Positions 53,890 through 63,745 are shown, numbered from the stretch's first letter. The stretch: 64,000 bases of DNA from Caenibius tardaugens NBRC 16725 (GCF_003860345.1 NZ_CP034179.1:3456001-3520000); one strand, 5' to 3'. The notes: generated from the letters alone by a model not told the origin. Program-made: numbers and translations.

Positions 53890-54245
53890 TGGGGCCTAGG
53901 CGGGCTGGACCATCTGTGATTGCCTTTCCCGGTCGTATGCCGTTGCAGATCGGGTTTGAGCGGATCGAACTCAACCGCATTCTCGATCTTTATGGGCGCA
54001 TGGTCGCTGCAGGTCAGTGGCGTGATTACGCCATGGATTTCGAGAAGGATGCGGCGCTGTTTTCCGCATTCCGGCGTTCGGCGGAACGGCCTGAGGTGCG
54101 CATTGAAAAGCGCCCGGCTTTGCACGCGCGTCAGGGGATGTGGACTCTCTTTGGCGAAGCAGGGCAGGTGTTGAAGCGCGGCCATGAATTGCCCGGTGTG
54201 TTGGCGCCAATCGAACGGCGTTTGCTCAAGATTGTAGAGGATTGA
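53889..54245 (+). CDS. DUF2794 family protein
   Basis: A protein of 118 residues of the alphaproteobacterial DUF2794 family, recognised by ELNRILDLYGRMVAAGQWRD followed by YAMDFEKDAALFSAFRRSAE. Its function is not known. The start overlaps the cysE stop (TGATG), so the two are translationally coupled, and the pairing is seen in other alphaproteobacteria. Confidence 0.85.
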   Translation: MGPRRAGPSVIAFPGRMPLQIGFERIELNRILDLYGRMVAAGQWRDYAMDFEKDAALFSAFRRSAERPEVRIEKRPALHARQGMWTLFGEAGQVLKRGHELPGVLAPIERRLLKIVED

Positions 54246-54337
54246 GCACTTTCCGGCCAAGGCGAATATCAACGCAATACGCATTTATCGCATCGAGTAA
54301 AACTATCTAGTTTGTTGAATAATTTTACTTTCCTTCA

Positions 54338-54360
54338 ATTGTGACAGTCGCTGTCACAAT
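54338..54360. repeat. Perfect inverted repeat overlapping the Pho box (10-bp arms)
   Basis: ATTGTGACAG and CTGTCACAAT, separated by TCG, are exact reverse complements. The right arm is the first repeat of the Pho box. It may allow PhoB binding on both strands or be a site of its own. Confidence 0.55.
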
Positions 54361-54379
54361 ACCGTCACTGTACTGTCAT
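54351..54379 (+). promoter_or_regulatory. Pho box: three direct repeats spaced by 11 bp
   Basis: CTGTCAC, CCGTCAC and CTGTCAT at 54351, 54362 and 54373 repeat every 11 bp with 4-bp AT-rich spacers, the layout bound by PhoB dimers. It lies 66 bp upstream of the pstS-type gene, so phosphate-starvation induction is expected. Confidence 0.8.
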
Positions 54380-54445
54380 TCGCGATGCCTAGGGCGCTCG
54401 ACATCGTCTCCGAGGGGGAGGCGACTCGAATGCAATGGGTGCAGA

Positions 54446-55495
54446 ATGAATACCTCATTGAAAAAGTTGCTGATCGCAGCGACGGTATTTTCGGTAGCAG
54501 CAGGGGCGACGGCAGCGGAGGCGCAGACGCGCCGTAACATCCGAGTGGTTGGCTCGTCGACGGTTTATCCGTTCACCAAGGCTGTTGCCGAACGTTTCGC
54601 CGCATCCAACCAGAACGTGCCCACGCCGATCGTGGAATCCACCGGCACGGGCGGTGGGGCAAAGCTGTTTTGCGCAGGGATCGGTGCACAGCATCCCGAT
54701 ATTCTCAACGCATCCCGGCGTCTCAAGGCTTCCGAATTCAAGACCTGTGCTGCCAACGGCGTGACGCAGATCACGGAAATTCAGGTTGGTCTTGATGGCC
54801 TGTCATTGGCCGAAGCAAAGAATGGCAAGCTGACCAATATTGGCCTGAAGGATCTGTACATGGCCATTGCGGCGACGCCTTTCGGCAAGCCCAATAAGGC
54901 AAAGACCTGGAAAGACGTGAACGCCAGCCTGCCCGCTATTCCGATCCAGGTATATGGTCCGCCATCGACCAGCGGCACCCGCTCTTCGCTGGAAGACCTG
55001 TTCATGGAGCCGGTCTGCGCGAAGAATCCGGCCATTGCCGCGCTGAAGAAGACAGATGAAAATAAGTATAACCGCATCTGCAAGGGCATCCGCACGGATG
55101 GTGCCTTCATCGATGCGGGGGAAAACGACAACCTGATCGTGCGCAAGCTCGCAGCCAACCCGAATGCGGTGGGCCTGTTCGGCTACAGCTATCTTGAAGA
55201 AAATCTCGACAAGCTGAAGGGTGTGTCCGTTGCCGGTGTGCAGCCGAGCTACCAGACGATCAGTTCGTTCCAGTATCCCGGTGCGCGCGCGCTCTACATC
55301 TATGTGAAGAACGCACACGTGAAAGCCATTCCGGGCGTGCGCCAGTTCGTAGCCGAATATGTCAAGGAATCCACGTTCGGCCCGAATGGCTATCTAAAGT
55401 CGCATGGTCTGGTTGCCTCGCCGACCGCTGCTCGTCAGCGCGCGGCAAAGATGGCGACCTCGCTGACGCCGATGACGGCTGCGAATCTCAAGTAA
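54446..55495 (+). CDS. pstS: Phosphate-binding periplasmic protein (PstS-like)
   Basis: A protein of 349 residues. Signal peptide LLIAATVFSVAAGATAAEAQ (cleavage near 27), then VVGSSTVYPFTKAVAERFAA and ESTGTGGGAKLFCAGIG, the phosphate-binding loops of PstS; SGTRSSLEDLFME is the third contact region. It binds phosphate for ABC import. The membrane and ATPase genes pstCAB are not next to it; instead a phosphate-porin follows after 77 bp. A Pho box lies upstream. Confidence 0.9.
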   Translation: MNTSLKKLLIAATVFSVAAGATAAEAQTRRNIRVVGSSTVYPFTKAVAERFAASNQNVPTPIVESTGTGGGAKLFCAGIGAQHPDILNASRRLKASEFKTCAANGVTQITEIQVGLDGLSLAEAKNGKLTNIGLKDLYMAIAATPFGKPNKAKTWKDVNASLPAIPIQVYGPPSTSGTRSSLEDLFMEPVCAKNPAIAALKKTDENKYNRICKGIRTDGAFIDAGENDNLIVRKLAANPNAVGLFGYSYLEENLDKLKGVSVAGVQPSYQTISSFQYPGARALYIYVKNAHVKAIPGVRQFVAEYVKESTFGPNGYLKSHGLVASPTAARQRAAKMATSLTPMTAANLK

Positions 55496-55506
55496 CGCTG
55501 GATGGA

Positions 55507-55536
55507 AGGGTGGCCGTGCCTTTGGCCGGACACCCT
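55507..55536 (+). repeat. Hairpin between pstS and the porin gene
   Basis: AGGGTG (55507-55512) can pair with CACCCT (55531-55536), with GGCC/GGCC inside. It sits in the 77-bp intergenic gap and might act as an mRNA-processing or attenuation hairpin that sets different levels of the two proteins. Confidence 0.4.
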
Positions 55537-55572
55537 GCATCCCCAAACAACGACAAATCACAGGGTGATATC

Positions 55573-57153
55573 ATGAGAACATCCCTCCTTAAGTCCGCGC
55601 TTCTGGCTTCGGCCATGCTGGCTTTTCCGATTGCAGCGCACGCGCAGGACAAGGAAGCCGAACCCCCGGCAGACGCCTTGTCGCCGGACGATCCGAGCCT
55701 TCAGTCGGTAAGCACCAGCGAAGCCAGCATTTCATCGACGGAAGCGCAACTCTCAGTCCTGCAGGCACAGATCGAAGCCCTGCAGGCGCAGGTCGATGAC
55801 ATGAAAAAGGTCCAGGCCAAGAATGCGCCGTCTTGGAAGGGCGCGCCGCAGTTTGCCGATGCCGATGAAGGCTGGTCCTTCAAGGTGCGTGGGCGCATGA
55901 TGCTCGACACGGCCTACCAGAGCACGCCGGACAATCTCAATTCGCGCGATTTCGGTTTTAACTCGCGCATCCGCCGTATCCGTATCGGCGTCGAAGGCTC
56001 GCTGCCGGGCAACTTCGGTTACAAGGCTGAAGTCGACTATGCGAACTCCAGCGTCGGTTTCGGCGATGTGGTGCTGAGCTGGAACCCCAACAAGGGGCCG
56101 TTGACGCTGACCGCGGGTAACCAGGAATCGCTCGACGGCATGGAGCAGATGACCAGTTCGCGTTGGTCGTCGTTCATTGAACGTGCGCAAGTGAACGATG
56201 CTTTCGGCAACACTCGCCGTTTGGGTATGACTGTCGGTTACAAGAGCAAGGACAACTTGTTCCGTATCGATGGCGGTCTGTTTGTTGCCCACTCGATCGA
56301 CTCTTCGCTCGACAATCGGGGCTGGATTGGCGCGGCGCGTGCAACCTATACACCTTTCGTCGGTTCGGGCTTCGTCCACCTTGGCCTGAACTACCAGCAC
56401 CGCGAATTCCAGGCCAACAACGGCTCCACGGCATTGACGGCCGGCACGGGGTCGCCCTCAGCTGGACAACTCGTCCGCTACCGGGCCCGTCCGTTCCTGC
56501 AGACCACCAGTCAGCGTTTTGTCGATACCGGCAATTTCGCGGCCAAGGGTGACGATATCTTCGGTGCGGAAGCCTATGGTGTGTTCGGCCCGCTGCACTT
56601 CGGTGGTGAAGCGCAGTACGCCAAGGTCCGCAGCTATCGTGCTGGCGATGTGCTCGCCGGTCAGGACCAGTTTGCCAGCGTTTCCCAAGTGGTTTCCGAC
56701 GGCAATCCGTCGTTCTGGGGTGGCCACTTCGAAATCGGTTACTTCCTGACGGGTGAAACCCGCGGTTATAAGAATGGCCTGTGGGATCGCACCAAAGTGC
56801 TCAAGCCGATGGGCAAGGGCGGTTCAGGTGCATTCCAGATTCTGGGTCGCGTCGACTATCTCAACATGAACAGCTCGAAATTGCAGCGTGGCTGTACCAA
56901 CAACTTTAACACGGGCGTATGTACGCCGCTCAGCGCAACATCCGGCTTCGGCAAGGGTGGTTCGCAGACCGGCTATCTGCTGGGCGTGACCTGGATTCCG
57001 AACGATTACGTGCGTTTCCTGCTGAACTACATCCACACCGAAGTTGAGGGTGGGCCTTTCGCGGGTACGGTTAAGCCGGGTTCCACCAGCACGGTCAACA
57101 AGCGCAGCTATTCGACAGATGCCGTGGCATTGCGAGCACAGTTCGACTTCTAA
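55573..57153 (+). CDS. Phosphate-selective porin (OprO/OprP family)
   Basis: An outer-membrane porin of 526 residues: signal peptide LLASAMLAFPIAAHAQ, a short coiled coil (EAQLSVLQAQIEALQAQVDDM, about 50-72, quoted whole as 20 plus one), then a 16-strand-type barrel with many aromatic turns, ending AVALRAQFDF with a C-terminal Phe. The IRRIRIGVEGSLPGNFGYKAE motif is typical of the OprO/P family. It would bring phosphate or phosphorylated compounds across the outer membrane to PstS. Confidence 0.88.
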   Translation: MRTSLLKSALLASAMLAFPIAAHAQDKEAEPPADALSPDDPSLQSVSTSEASISSTEAQLSVLQAQIEALQAQVDDMKKVQAKNAPSWKGAPQFADADEGWSFKVRGRMMLDTAYQSTPDNLNSRDFGFNSRIRRIRIGVEGSLPGNFGYKAEVDYANSSVGFGDVVLSWNPNKGPLTLTAGNQESLDGMEQMTSSRWSSFIERAQVNDAFGNTRRLGMTVGYKSKDNLFRIDGGLFVAHSIDSSLDNRGWIGAARATYTPFVGSGFVHLGLNYQHREFQANNGSTALTAGTGSPSAGQLVRYRARPFLQTTSQRFVDTGNFAAKGDDIFGAEAYGVFGPLHFGGEAQYAKVRSYRAGDVLAGQDQFASVSQVVSDGNPSFWGGHFEIGYFLTGETRGYKNGLWDRTKVLKPMGKGGSGAFQILGRVDYLNMNSSKLQRGCTNNFNTGVCTPLSATSGFGKGGSQTGYLLGVTWIPNDYVRFLLNYIHTEVEGGPFAGTVKPGSTSTVNKRSYSTDAVALRAQFDF

Positions 57154-57185
57154 TCCTCCTACTCCCCTGAAGACCGAACTGAACT

Positions 57186-57211
57186 GGCCCCGCTTCGGCG
57201 GGGCCTTTTTT
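57186..57211 (+). terminator. Rho-independent terminator after the porin gene
   Basis: GGCCCCGC and GCGGGGCC form an 8-bp perfect stem with a TTCG tetraloop, followed by six T. A textbook intrinsic terminator. Confidence 0.92.
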
Positions 57212-57258
57212 GTCGTTGGGCGGGATGCTGCGCTGCGGATTGGCGCGGATACCCGTTC

Positions 57259-57939
57259 TTAGAGACGGGTAAGGGCGGGCACCAGTTCGTCGAAATGGCT
57301 GATGATCGCGGTGGCACCAAGTTCGTCCGCAGGGCGATCGTTGAGGCCGAAATCCACGGCGATGCAGGGGATTTCGGCGGCCTGCGCGGCGCCCACATCA
57401 ATGGTGGTATCCCCTACGAAGGCCGCTTTGCCCCCTCCGCAGCGATTGATCATTTCAAGGATCGGCTCGGGCGCTGGCTTTGCCTTGCCGGGACCCATGG
57501 TGTCCCCACCGATCACAGTTGCAAAGCGGTCGAGCAATCCCAGCTGTTCGAGCAGGGAGCGACCGAGATTCTCGAACTTGTTGGTCACCACGGCAATCTG
57601 GCATCCCCGTGCGGCAAGATCATCCAGCATGGCGATGCAGCCCGGATAGAGGCGCGTGTGAACCGCCAGATTGGACTGATAGAAGCTCAGGAGTTCCTTG
57701 TAAGCCGGGCGAAAGCGGGTCTCGTCCAGTTCCCCGTCGATCATCAGGGCTTGTTCCAGCATGCGACGCACCCCGCGACCGATGAAAGGGCGAATGCCTT
57801 CCAGCGGAATCGGGTCGCGCCCGGCGAAAGCAAGGGCATGATTCAACGCCACGCAAAGATCCTGCGAGGAGTCGACAAGAGTGCCATCGAGATCGAAGCC
57901 GATGATGTCGAACGGGAATTTGGGGCCAACCGTGTTCAT
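57259..57939 (-). CDS. gph: Phosphoglycolate phosphatase (HAD family)
   Basis: A protein of 226 residues. HAD motif I FDLDGTLVDS, motif II VVTNKFENL, motif III in GKAKPAPEPI and motif IV VGDTTIDVGAAQ are present, with the four-helix cap typical of Gph. It removes phosphate from 2-phosphoglycolate, a product of DNA repair and oxygenation. The ATG at 57939 begins MNTVGPKFPF; the frame upstream of it is not conserved. It is divergent from glmU. Confidence 0.88.
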   Translation of the reverse strand: MNTVGPKFPFDIIGFDLDGTLVDSSQDLCVALNHALAFAGRDPIPLEGIRPFIGRGVRRMLEQALMIDGELDETRFRPAYKELLSFYQSNLAVHTRLYPGCIAMLDDLAARGCQIAVVTNKFENLGRSLLEQLGLLDRFATVIGGDTMGPGKAKPAPEPILEMINRCGGGKAAFVGDTTIDVGAAQAAEIPCIAVDFGLNDRPADELGATAIISHFDELVPALTRL

Positions 57940-58018
57940 GCGGCGGGCAACTGCCTGCCGATTGTGGAAACTGCAAGCGTTTGCTGGCATCGGGCAATGC
58001 AAATGCTAGGATCACACC

Positions 58019-59383
58019 ATGAATAATATCGCCGCTATCATTCTCGCCGCGGGCAAGGGAACCCGCATGAAAAGCGACACGCACAAAGTGCTGCATCCGG
58101 TCGCGGGGCGCCCGATGCTGTTGCACCTTATGGATGCGGTCGACGCGCTCCGGCCTGCAGCCAAGGTCGTGGTGGTTGGCGACAAGGCCGAACAGCTCGA
58201 AAAGGCATTGGGTAGCAGTGCCACATTGGTGCGGCAGGAACCGCAATTGGGCACCGGGCACGCTGTGCAGCAGGCCCAAGAGGCGCTGGCGGACTTTTCG
58301 GGCGATGTCCTCATCCTTTATGGCGATGTGCCGTTCGTGCCCACGGCAACGATGCAGGCCATGGTGGACAGGCTCAATGCCGAGGATGCCCCCGCAGTCG
58401 TCGTACTGACGTTCGAGCCGGATGATACGCAGGCCTATGGGCGGGTTATCTGTTCCGAAGAGGGGGCAGGCGATCGTATTGTCAAAATGGTTGAACACAA
58501 GGACGCGAGCGAGGCTGAACGCGCGTGCCGTCGTTGCAATTCAGGGCTCATGGCGGTGAAGGCCAGGGATCTGTTCGCACTGCTTGAACGGGTGACGAAC
58601 GACAATGCGGCAGGTGAGTATTATCTGCCCGATATCGTCAATCTGGCCAATCAGGATGGCCGTCATTCGGCCGTTGTCGGTACGGACCCCTTCGATGTGT
58701 CTGGGATCAACAGCCGCGCGGAACTCGCCGTCATGGAACAGGCATGGCAGCGGCGCCGCCGGGATCGCGCCATGGCCGATGGCGTCAGCCTGATCGCACC
58801 GGAAACCGTCTGGTTTAGCTGGGATACCGAGCTGGGCCGCGATGTGACGGTGGAACAGAATGTCGTGTTTGCCCCCGGCGTAAAGGTGGCTGATAACGTG
58901 CGGATTCGCGCGTTTTCCCATCTGGAAGGGGCAACTTTGGCCTCGGGCGTGGAAGTGGGGCCTTACGCCCGTCTGCGCCCCGGCGCGGTGCTCGACGAAG
59001 GGGCGAAGGTCGGCAATTTCGTGGAAATGAAGAAGGCCCATCTCGGCAAGGGTGCGAAAGCCAATCACCTGACCTATCTTGGCGATGCCGAGGTCGGGGC
59101 CGGGGCAAATATCGGCGCTGGTACGATTACCTGCAATTATGACGGGTATTTCAAACACAAGACCATAATCGGCGAGCGGGCCTTCATCGGGTCCAACAGC
59201 GCATTGATCGCTCCGCTGAAAATCGGTGCCGATGCGATCGTCGCAGCGGGCAGCGCGGTAACACGCGATGTCGATGCGGGGGAACTGCGCATGGTGCGCG
59301 CGGATCAATTGGTCAAACCGGGCTGGGCAGACAGGTTTCATGATGCCATGAAAAAGAAGAAAGCGACGGAGAAGGGCGGTTGA
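58019..59383 (+). CDS. glmU: Bifunctional GlcNAc-1-phosphate uridylyltransferase / glucosamine-1-phosphate acetyltransferase
   Basis: A protein of 454 residues that makes UDP-GlcNAc. The N-terminal pyrophosphorylase has LAAGKGTRMKSDTHKVLHPV and GDVPFV; the C-terminal beta-helix of hexapeptide repeats has NYDGYFKHKTIIGERAFIGS with the acetyltransferase residues and VEVGPYARLRPGAVLDEGAK. It is on the same strand as glmS, 98 bp downstream, forming the peptidoglycan/lipid-A precursor pair. Confidence 0.96.
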   Translation: MNNIAAIILAAGKGTRMKSDTHKVLHPVAGRPMLLHLMDAVDALRPAAKVVVVGDKAEQLEKALGSSATLVRQEPQLGTGHAVQQAQEALADFSGDVLILYGDVPFVPTATMQAMVDRLNAEDAPAVVVLTFEPDDTQAYGRVICSEEGAGDRIVKMVEHKDASEAERACRRCNSGLMAVKARDLFALLERVTNDNAAGEYYLPDIVNLANQDGRHSAVVGTDPFDVSGINSRAELAVMEQAWQRRRRDRAMADGVSLIAPETVWFSWDTELGRDVTVEQNVVFAPGVKVADNVRIRAFSHLEGATLASGVEVGPYARLRPGAVLDEGAKVGNFVEMKKAHLGKGAKANHLTYLGDAEVGAGANIGAGTITCNYDGYFKHKTIIGERAFIGSNSALIAPLKIGADAIVAAGSAVTRDVDAGELRMVRADQLVKPGWADRFHDAMKKKKATEKGG

Positions 59384-59481
59384 TCGCTCTCACCTTGTTG
59401 CCTGACAGAACCGACGATACGAGCTCGCAATCAATTTACGGTTACCTTCCCCCCATCGGTTATTGAGGAAAACGCCAGTCT

Positions 59482-61305
59482 ATGTGCGGAATTATCGGCA
59501 TTGTCGGCCATGAAGAAGTCGCGGATCGTCTGGTCGATGGCCTGAAACGGATGGAGTATCGCGGTTATGATTCCGCGGGAGTCTGCACCTTGTCGGACAA
59601 TCAACTGATCCGGCGCCGGGCCGAAGGCAAGCTTGCCAATCTGGTCAAGGAACTGGCCGGAAATCCCGCGCACGGCACGGTCGGTATCGCACACACCCGC
59701 TGGGCAACTCACGGGGCGCCGACCACCAGCAACGCGCATCCCCATGCCACGGGCGAAGTGGCGCTGGTGCATAACGGCATTATCGAGAACTTCCGTGCGC
59801 TGCGCGAAGAACTTGTGGCGCGTGGGCGGGTTTTCGAGAGCGAAACCGACACGGAAGTGGTGGCGCACCTGGTATCCGAACAGGTCGAGGCCGGTAATAG
59901 CCCCGAGGATGCCGTGCGGGCCGTATTACCGCGTTTGCGGGGGGCATTCGCGCTCGCCATCGCGTTTCGCCAGCATCCCGATTTATTGATCGGCGCGCGC
60001 CTCGGTTCGCCTCTGGTTGTGGGCTATGGCGACGGTGAAACCTATCTCGGTTCCGATGCTCTGGCATTGGCCCCGTTGACCCAGAAGATATCCTATCTGG
60101 AAGAAGGGGACTGGGTGGTCCTCACGCGTGATGGCGCGCGTGTCTACGACAGCCACAATAACCCCGTGACCCGCGAAGTGACGACCTCGGGCGCATCGGC
60201 AGCGGCGATCGAGAAGGGCAATTATCGCCACTTCATGCAGAAGGAGATTTTCGAGCAGCCGGTGGTCGTCGCGCAGACACTGCGTTCCTACATTCGCCAG
60301 CTCGAACGGCAGATTGCCTTGCCGCAGATCGATTTCGATCTTTCGAATATCAACCGCGTGACGATCGTGGCCTGCGGCACATCCTATTATGCCGGTATGG
60401 TGGCAAAGTACTGGTTTGAACAGTTTGCCCGGGTGCCGGTCGATATCGATGTGGCGAGCGAGTTCCGCTATCGCGAACCGGTTCTGGAAAAGGGCGGTCT
60501 GGCCCTGTTTATTTCCCAATCCGGCGAGACCGCCGACACATTGGCGGCCTTGCGGCACTGCAAGGAAGAAGGGCAGACGATCGCGGTCGTGGTCAATGTG
60601 CCGACCAGTTCGATGGCACGCGAAGCGGATTTGCTTCTGCCGACCCATGCCGGGCCGGAAATCGGGGTGGCGTCGACCAAGGCCTTTACCTGTCAGCTTG
60701 CCGTTTTGGCGGCTTTGGCGGCCCATCTCGCGGTATCGCGCGGGCGCATGGATGCCGATGAGGAAGCCAGTGTTGTCGATCATCTGTTGCAAGCGCCAGC
60801 AGCATTGAATGCAGCGCTCGCGCATGACGAGGAGATTGCGGCGATGGCGCATCTTGTCTCCCCGGCGCGCGATGTGCTTTATCTCGGGCGAGGTCCCGAT
60901 TATCCCCTGGCATTGGAAGGGGCGCTCAAGCTCAAGGAAATCAGCTACATTCACGCCGAAGGCTATGCCTCTGGGGAAATGAAGCATGGTCCCATCGCGC
61001 TAATCGATGAAGCCGTGCCGGTTATTGTGCTGGCGCCGTCTGGGCCCCTGTTCGAAAAGACCGTCTCCAACATGCAGGAAGTGCGCGCGCGGGGCGGCAA
61101 GGTGGTGCTGATATCGGATGCGGCGGGGATTGCCGAAGCGGGAGAGGGGTGCATGGCGACAATCGAAATGCCCCGGGTTCATCCGTTGATTGCGCCGCTG
61201 GTCTATGCGGTGCCGGTACAGTTGCTGGCTTATCATGTCGCTGTAGCCAAAGGTACGGATGTGGATCAGCCGCGCAATCTCGCGAAATCGGTTACCGTGG
61301 AATAA
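59482..61305 (+). CDS. glmS: Glutamine--fructose-6-phosphate aminotransferase
   Basis: A protein of 607 residues. The catalytic Cys2 follows the initiator Met (MCGIIGIVGH), the glutaminase domain continues with THGAPTTSNAHPH, and two SIS domains carry SQSGETADTLAALRHC and the C-terminal DQPRNLAKSVTVE. It makes glucosamine-6-phosphate, the first step to UDP-GlcNAc. No glmS ribozyme is visible upstream. Confidence 0.96.
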   Translation: MCGIIGIVGHEEVADRLVDGLKRMEYRGYDSAGVCTLSDNQLIRRRAEGKLANLVKELAGNPAHGTVGIAHTRWATHGAPTTSNAHPHATGEVALVHNGIIENFRALREELVARGRVFESETDTEVVAHLVSEQVEAGNSPEDAVRAVLPRLRGAFALAIAFRQHPDLLIGARLGSPLVVGYGDGETYLGSDALALAPLTQKISYLEEGDWVVLTRDGARVYDSHNNPVTREVTTSGASAAAIEKGNYRHFMQKEIFEQPVVVAQTLRSYIRQLERQIALPQIDFDLSNINRVTIVACGTSYYAGMVAKYWFEQFARVPVDIDVASEFRYREPVLEKGGLALFISQSGETADTLAALRHCKEEGQTIAVVVNVPTSSMAREADLLLPTHAGPEIGVASTKAFTCQLAVLAALAAHLAVSRGRMDADEEASVVDHLLQAPAALNAALAHDEEIAAMAHLVSPARDVLYLGRGPDYPLALEGALKLKEISYIHAEGYASGEMKHGPIALIDEAVPVIVLAPSGPLFEKTVSNMQEVRARGGKVVLISDAAGIAEAGEGCMATIEMPRVHPLIAPLVYAVPVQLLAYHVAVAKGTDVDQPRNLAKSVTVE

Positions 61306-61361
61306 GCGCAATTCTGTAATCGTTTACAGCATGGCAACCATTGTCCCCATAATGCGGGGAT

Positions 61362-63719
61362 GTGTCGATCTACCGATCCGAATCGCAAACGCACCCTGCG
61401 GATTTGCCGCTGAGGCTGTTGCTCGGCTTCGGTGGACGGATTGATGCGAACTGGGGCCGGTTCCGCAGCCAGCAGGTTGCGCATCTCGTTCAGGCGGCGT
61501 TTGGCCGATCGTTGCTGCACCTGGCTGCGAGCCTCGCGATTGTCGCAATGTTCGCTGATATTCTTCCTGCCTGGGCTTTGCTGGGCTGGATGGCCGCCGT
61601 GCTGGCGGCAATCTACGTCAACTTTCGGACGGACAGGTGTCTGGCCGATCTCGAACGCCACCCTGTCGGTAAGCGTGATTTTCAACACCACCTGATTTTT
61701 TCCGCGTTGCTTGCCGCGTTGTGGGCCGTCCCAATGGCCATTTTTACGCAGTTCGCGCCTACAGAGGAAGCATTCGCCGTCTGGGGTGTGTTGGCCTTGC
61801 TGATGACGGGGGCGGCGTTGTGGCAGGCCCCTGTTCCGCTTGGGGCGATCCTGTTCATCGGTATAACCGGCGGGTCGGTCATGCTCGCACTGGGGCAGCG
61901 CGGCGAATATCTGATGGTTGCCATCGTGGCGATCTTCATACTCGTCGCGGTTGCCGGCACTATCAATGGCGCACGCAACTATCTGATGGCGTGTATTGCC
62001 GAAGAAGGTGTTGCCGAGAAAAACGAAGTCGTGTCGCTGCTGCTGCGTGAGTTCGAGGAAAGCGAGGCGGACTGGTTGTGGCAGACGGACAGCCTGCGTC
62101 GGGTGCGTTCGGTCAGCCCGCGTTTTGCCTACGCCCTGGGTCAGGATGCCGATGCCGTCGAAGGGTCGCCATTTCTCAAGCTGATCGCGGGATCAAGCTG
62201 GGAAACCGGGCAATTCCAGCCAAGCCTGCATGATCTGGCTGAACGGATGAAGCGGCAGGAAAGCTTTTCCAACATCATTGTCAGGGTCGACATCGGCGGC
62301 CAGCAGAAATGGTGGGAACTGTCCGGCACGCCAAAGCTTGATGATACGGGCAAGTTCATCGGGTTCCGGGGTGTGGGATCGGATGTTACCGAACAGCGGG
62401 AATCGTCCGACAAGATCGCTTATCTTGCGCGCTACGACACCCTGACCGGCCTTCCCAATCGCATGATGCTGATGGAAGCACTGGGCGATGCGATGAAGTA
62501 CGCCGATCAGTGGAAAAGCCGATGCGCGTTCATGATGATCGATCTTGATCGCTTCAAACAGATCAATGACTCACTCGGCCATCAGATTGGGGACAGATTG
62601 CTGGCGCAAGTCGCCGAACGTCTGAAAAGCGTGATCAGCAGCAATGAACTGTGCGGCCGTCTGGGGGGCGATGAATTTGCCATCGTGGTGCGTGATGCAT
62701 CCGACAAGGTGCGCGTGGATGGCGTTGCACAATCGGTGATCACGCTGTTGTCGCAGCCATACGAGGTGGACAATCACACACTCTACGTCGGCTCCAGTGT
62801 CGGATCGGCAACCGGACCGCGAGACGGGGTGACAGTCGAGACGTTGATGCGCAATGCGGACCTGGCGCTTTATCGTGCCAAGGATGCCGGGCGGGGGTGT
62901 CACGTCGCGTTCGAGCATTCCTTGCATCAGGATGCGGAAGAACGCCGCAAACTGGAGCTGTCGTTGCGCCATGCGCTGGAACGGAACGAATTGTCGCTGA
63001 ATTATCAGCCCGTGGTTGATGCGCAAAGCGAAGATGTTGTGAGCTTCGAGGCTTTGCTTCGCTGGATCAGTCCGGAGCATGGATCGATCAGTCCGGCCAA
63101 ATTCATTCCGCTTGCGGAAGAAACACGTCTGATCGTGCCGATTGGTGAATGGGTCTTACGCGAGGCCTGCAAGGAGGCAATGCGTTGGCCTGATCATATC
63201 AAAGTGGCAGTCAACGTATCGGGCGAGCAATTGTTGGGCAGCCATTTTGCATCGACAGTGGTCAGCGCCCTGTCTTCGAGCGGGCTGGACCCCCGGCGCC
63301 TCGAAATCGAGGTGACGGAAAGTATCTTTCTTCGCGATGACGTGATGGCCCGCGCGACGCTGGAAGAAATCATTGCCCTGGGTTGCAGTATCGCGCTGGA
63401 TGACTTCGGAACCGGCTATTCTTCGCTTGGTTATCTGAGGAAGCTGCGTTTTTCGACGATCAAGGTCGATCGCAGTTTCGTGCAGGGTGCCGCCAAGGGT
63501 AACGTGGAATGTCTTGCGATCATTCGGGCCGTTGTCGCCATGGCGAGCAGTCTTGATATGTCGACAACAGCCGAAGGCGTGGAAAACGGCCTTGAAGCCC
63601 AGCTGATCCGCGAACTGGGATGCAAAAAAATACAGGGGTACCATTTCGGCAGGCCTATGGCTGCCGAAGATGTGCAGTGCCTGTTTCCGATCAGAGCGGC
63701 CGACTGTTCCCTCGCCTGA
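61362..63719 (+). CDS. Membrane-bound GGDEF-EAL protein (c-di-GMP turnover)
   Basis: A protein of 785 residues: about five N-terminal membrane helices (residues ~45-205), a PAS-like domain (LWQTDSLRRVRSVSPRF region, about 225-340), a GGDEF domain with intact GGDEF at about 435, and an EAL domain with EALLRW at about 563 and DDFGTGYSSLGYL at about 678. Both catalytic motifs are intact, so it may both make and degrade c-di-GMP. The GTG start at 61362 follows GCGGGGAT; it lies 56 bp after glmS on the same strand. Confidence 0.9.
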   Translation: MSIYRSESQTHPADLPLRLLLGFGGRIDANWGRFRSQQVAHLVQAAFGRSLLHLAASLAIVAMFADILPAWALLGWMAAVLAAIYVNFRTDRCLADLERHPVGKRDFQHHLIFSALLAALWAVPMAIFTQFAPTEEAFAVWGVLALLMTGAALWQAPVPLGAILFIGITGGSVMLALGQRGEYLMVAIVAIFILVAVAGTINGARNYLMACIAEEGVAEKNEVVSLLLREFEESEADWLWQTDSLRRVRSVSPRFAYALGQDADAVEGSPFLKLIAGSSWETGQFQPSLHDLAERMKRQESFSNIIVRVDIGGQQKWWELSGTPKLDDTGKFIGFRGVGSDVTEQRESSDKIAYLARYDTLTGLPNRMMLMEALGDAMKYADQWKSRCAFMMIDLDRFKQINDSLGHQIGDRLLAQVAERLKSVISSNELCGRLGGDEFAIVVRDASDKVRVDGVAQSVITLLSQPYEVDNHTLYVGSSVGSATGPRDGVTVETLMRNADLALYRAKDAGRGCHVAFEHSLHQDAEERRKLELSLRHALERNELSLNYQPVVDAQSEDVVSFEALLRWISPEHGSISPAKFIPLAEETRLIVPIGEWVLREACKEAMRWPDHIKVAVNVSGEQLLGSHFASTVVSALSSSGLDPRRLEIEVTESIFLRDDVMARATLEEIIALGCSIALDDFGTGYSSLGYLRKLRFSTIKVDRSFVQGAAKGNVECLAIIRAVVAMASSLDMSTTAEGVENGLEAQLIRELGCKKIQGYHFGRPMAAEDVQCLFPIRAADCSLA

Positions 63720-63745
63720 TCGGCGCGCGGTGCAGCGATGCCAGC

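Noticed and set aside
59383-59482. Possible glmS ribozyme upstream of glmS
   Set aside because: The 98-bp gap is too short and shows no ribozyme-like pairing; glmS ribozymes are found mainly in Gram-positive bacteria.
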